A stretch of 64,000 nt of DNA from Bacteroidaceae bacterium HV4-6-C5C (GTDB taxonomy: Bacteria > Bacteroidota > Bacteroidia > Bacteroidales > Bacteroidaceae), in assembly GCA_007896885.1 (NCBI GenBank), contig VOIU01000015.1:19132-83131 (forward strand), in the 5' to 3' direction. The notes beneath the pieces are model-generated. The model searched no databases. It was not told where the DNA came from and saw only the letters and a list, made by a program, of their open reading frames with translations. Shown here piece by piece: positions 61,983-64,000 of the stretch (its first letter is position 1; each line of letters starts with the position of its first letter). A program made the position numbers and the translations under genes.

Positions 61983-63323
61983 TTATTTGATACTTTTAAT
62001 AAGTTTAATTGCTCGTTCGAGCTCTTCTCCTACCTTCGTTTCAATGTCGGGCTCAACGCCTTTCTTATCCACTCTATACCCTTTAAAGGAGATGAAATCG
62101 TTGACAGGAACTATCAGTGAAATATCATTGTCAAGCTTGAATCTTTTGGCACTCAACAGGCCACCGGCTGTCTTTTGCCCTACTATTGTGGCTAAATGAT
62201 ATTCTTTGGCACCAATGGTTAATGCTTCCGCAGAACTTCCGGTCTTTCGATTTACGAGAAAATACACATTCCCTTTATATGGAGTGTCAATACCCTTGGA
62301 TTGAATATAAAAACCGTATGAAGATTCTTTCTGAATGCTATCTCCGTCTATTAGGCTGAATTTATCAAGGTCACTTTCATTCGGTAATCGTTTATATTCC
62401 TCATACCACTGTCTATTAGGAAAGAAACCGCTGATAAAGTTTTTATCGGTTAAGAAATTTGCGACAGTCGATGTGGAAGTAAAATTGCCGCCTGGATTAC
62501 CACGCAGGTCGATTATCAAGTTTTTATATTCTTTTAGCTGAATTGTGTCTAGTAATGCTTTTATTCTCTCACTTCCCTTAAGAAAGCTTCCTATTTTGAG
62601 CAGAGCGGTGCTGTCATCTATTTCTTTCAGAGAAATATCATCTTGCGCCGTTGATGACGGGGCATTGCTGACGAGGTAATAATGGGAAAAATCGAATCCC
62701 CTGACTAAAGCATAATGGCCTACCTGGAACTCTAAGTCATCCGAAATTCCAGGTGCGGCTTCTTTCATCTTCTTTTTGAAACTTTCCCATTTCTTTGTTT
62801 GAAGAATCCTCGGATCGAAAATATTGTCTTCAGTCAATTGGATCACCTCATCAACCAATTTGTCATAATCCTTTTTTACGTAATTTGTGACTTTAGCGCC
62901 TTTGAAGCTTTTGTATATTTTGTCACTTTTGTCATACAGCGAGTAAGATATGGAATCACCGTTGATCTTGCCGATGACCTTGTAGGAAGAAAATAAATAA
63001 CTGTATGCTCCTTCAAAGTCATAACCAAACATAGTACCTTGAAATCGAATGATTTCCGGGTATTCTAACGAGCTTACGGCTTTAATCATTTTATATTGAA
63101 GTTTTGAAGTATAGTCCAAAATAGCCTTCTCTCTGGTGAACCCGTTTATTACATTTCCATCAGTTTTCACCTGAAGGATGAAATTGAATCCTTCAGGATC
63201 TTTAATGAAATAGCTGGATTGGGAATGGATATTCATGGGGTTTATTGCTATCAATAATAGAAAAGCTAAAGCACTTCTCTTCCAAATACCACTTTCTTTG
63301 TCATTAATTGTAATCTTTTTCAT
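61983..63323 (-). CDS. S41 family (C-terminal processing type) serine protease, secreted
   Basis: 446 residues with a signal peptide (about 15-35: SALAFLLLIAINPMNIHS). The catalytic parts of the S41 family are YKNLIIDLRGNPGG (about 270), KTGSSAEALTIGA (Ser near residue 362) and ATIVGQKTAGG (Lys near 382). I see no clear PDZ domain. The N-terminal ~200 residues are unrecognised. It starts the same-strand cluster, 103 bp before the precursor-like gene, and could cut the exported peptide or its leader in the periplasm. Confidence 0.85.
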   Translation of the reverse strand: MKKITINDKESGIWKRSALAFLLLIAINPMNIHSQSSYFIKDPEGFNFILQVKTDGNVINGFTREKAILDYTSKLQYKMIKAVSSLEYPEIIRFQGTMFGYDFEGAYSYLFSSYKVIGKINGDSISYSLYDKSDKIYKSFKGAKVTNYVKKDYDKLVDEVIQLTEDNIFDPRILQTKKWESFKKKMKEAAPGISDDLEFQVGHYALVRGFDFSHYYLVSNAPSSTAQDDISLKEIDDSTALLKIGSFLKGSERIKALLDTIQLKEYKNLIIDLRGNPGGNFTSTSTVANFLTDKNFISGFFPNRQWYEEYKRLPNESDLDKFSLIDGDSIQKESSYGFYIQSKGIDTPYKGNVYFLVNRKTGSSAEALTIGAKEYHLATIVGQKTAGGLLSAKRFKLDNDISLIVPVNDFISFKGYRVDKKGVEPDIETKVGEELERAIKLIKSIK

Positions 63324-64000
63324 TATTTTTAATTTAAAATTTGAGTTCTGTTACAAGTCTAACAAACGTTAATTCGAAGAAAACGGTCTGAGAGACTTAT
63401 CTTTTGGTTATCAGTCATGTCAAGTCCGGAGTTTATAATAAAGCATTATGTAAGTAAGTATTCACAATCATAATATGTTTGCCATTCCTTTATGTTCTTT
63501 TATAGATAGGTACAATAAGTAATGGGAAAGATAAAAAGACTGGAATCAATGGAATTCCAACGCGTACAACTCGATAACGGCTTTTGCAAAGCGGTGCGAA
63601 TCACAGTTTTTGCATACAATGCCGCTAGGCTCTTCTCAAGGACGATAGTCTTCAGTAGAAATAGAGGAATACGGATATAAGTTTAGCATCTGTGAATGCA
63701 TAAGTGAAACGCTTTCTTTTGGAGGTTTTGCGAGTCTGAAAACTCGTTGTAGCCCTTCAAAAAGAAATGGATTAAGGCACAAAATTATGTTAGCTCGGAT
63801 ATTCTTTTTACGCTACCAATAGGGCATTGGTCGCGGTCGGAGAATGACTGTTTTTTGATTACTCTCATATTCCGCTTAATTTTGATTAATTACTTATTAG
63901 TATGATTTATTACACTTTTATTATCATTGCTGTCCCATTAAAATCGCAAAACGCTCTTTGAAATATTTGAAATTTAGTTAGTTACAGAGTTTTTTCAAAA
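63324..64000. other. gene-free stretch upstream of the S41 protease
   Basis: About 680 bp with no ORF longer than a few dozen codons. The minus-strand frames show short open runs (one with a CxxC pair) that match nothing I know, possibly decayed coding DNA. The last ~150 bp are AT-rich. The window ends before any next gene is reached. Confidence 0.5.

Noticed and set aside
63800..64000. Edge of an insertion sequence at the right end of the window
   Set aside because: The AT-rich end has a general IS-flank feel, but I see no terminal inverted repeat or transposase start before the window ends.

Overview
The window is chromosomal DNA of a Bacteroidales gut anaerobe, most likely Bacteroides or a close relative. 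The grounds are a SusC/SusD polysaccharide utilization locus, a DUF6377-type regulator, TAnnTTTG promoter elements, many lipoproteins with Bacteroidetes-style lipoboxes, and weak Shine-Dalgarno usage. Assignments are by reading motifs; no database search was run.

Layout. 1-2.85 kb: housekeeping (a THUMP RNA methyltransferase cut by the window edge, and divergent cysE/cysK). 2.9-7.15 kb: a decayed Rhs polymorphic-toxin locus with two tandem cassettes, one ending in a clan-CD-like cysteine peptidase domain and one in an M23 endopeptidase domain. Each is followed by a lipoprotein that could be its immunity protein. A 10-bp tandem duplication separates the M23 domain from its Rhs core. 7.5-12.4 kb: a PNPOx-like protein, RNase R, and an overlapping epimerase/PAP2 pair that may act in sphingolipid metabolism. 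12.5-24.1 kb: a regulator and a compact PUL (DUF5004-like lipoprotein, two-module secreted protein, SusC, SusD, GH71/99-like, GH97) whose enzymes suggest an alpha-glucan.

24.3-31 kb: dprA, a thioesterase, a U32 protein, dusB, a THUMP-like methyltransferase and a VanX-type dipeptidase. 31-34.8 kb: a long thioredoxin-domain protein in sparse DNA, a transposase remnant, palindromes and tRNA-Met(CAT). 34.9-39 kb: DUF4491, Lrp/AsnC, two FKBPs, a sirtuin and a DUF4840-like lipoprotein. 39.5-49.7 kb: a surface-glycan cluster with five glycosyltransferases, a Wzx-like flippase and a nonulosonate (Kdn- or sialic-acid-type) set: NeuB-like synthase, C0-type HAD phosphatase and SpsF-like cytidylyltransferase. 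49.8-54.5 kb: an AlbA_2/HATPase regulator, metG and a class I glutamine amidotransferase.

54.6-63.3 kb is the most novel part: a same-strand cluster that reads as an unusual ribosomally made peptide (RiPP) system. In transcription order it has an S41 protease, a 50-residue cysteine-rich precursor-like peptide missed by ORF length cut-offs, an M50 membrane metalloprotease with a PqqD-like N-terminus, and an LpxL/LPLAT-like acyltransferase homologue whose C-terminal tail looks like a peptide-recognition element. Two TonB-dependent-receptor-like barrels follow, the second with a stop codon in its signal peptide. I see no radical SAM enzyme, LanM or ABC exporter. A 12-bp-core intergenic repeat (GATCTATATATC/G) recurs at 28.8 and 45.8 kb.
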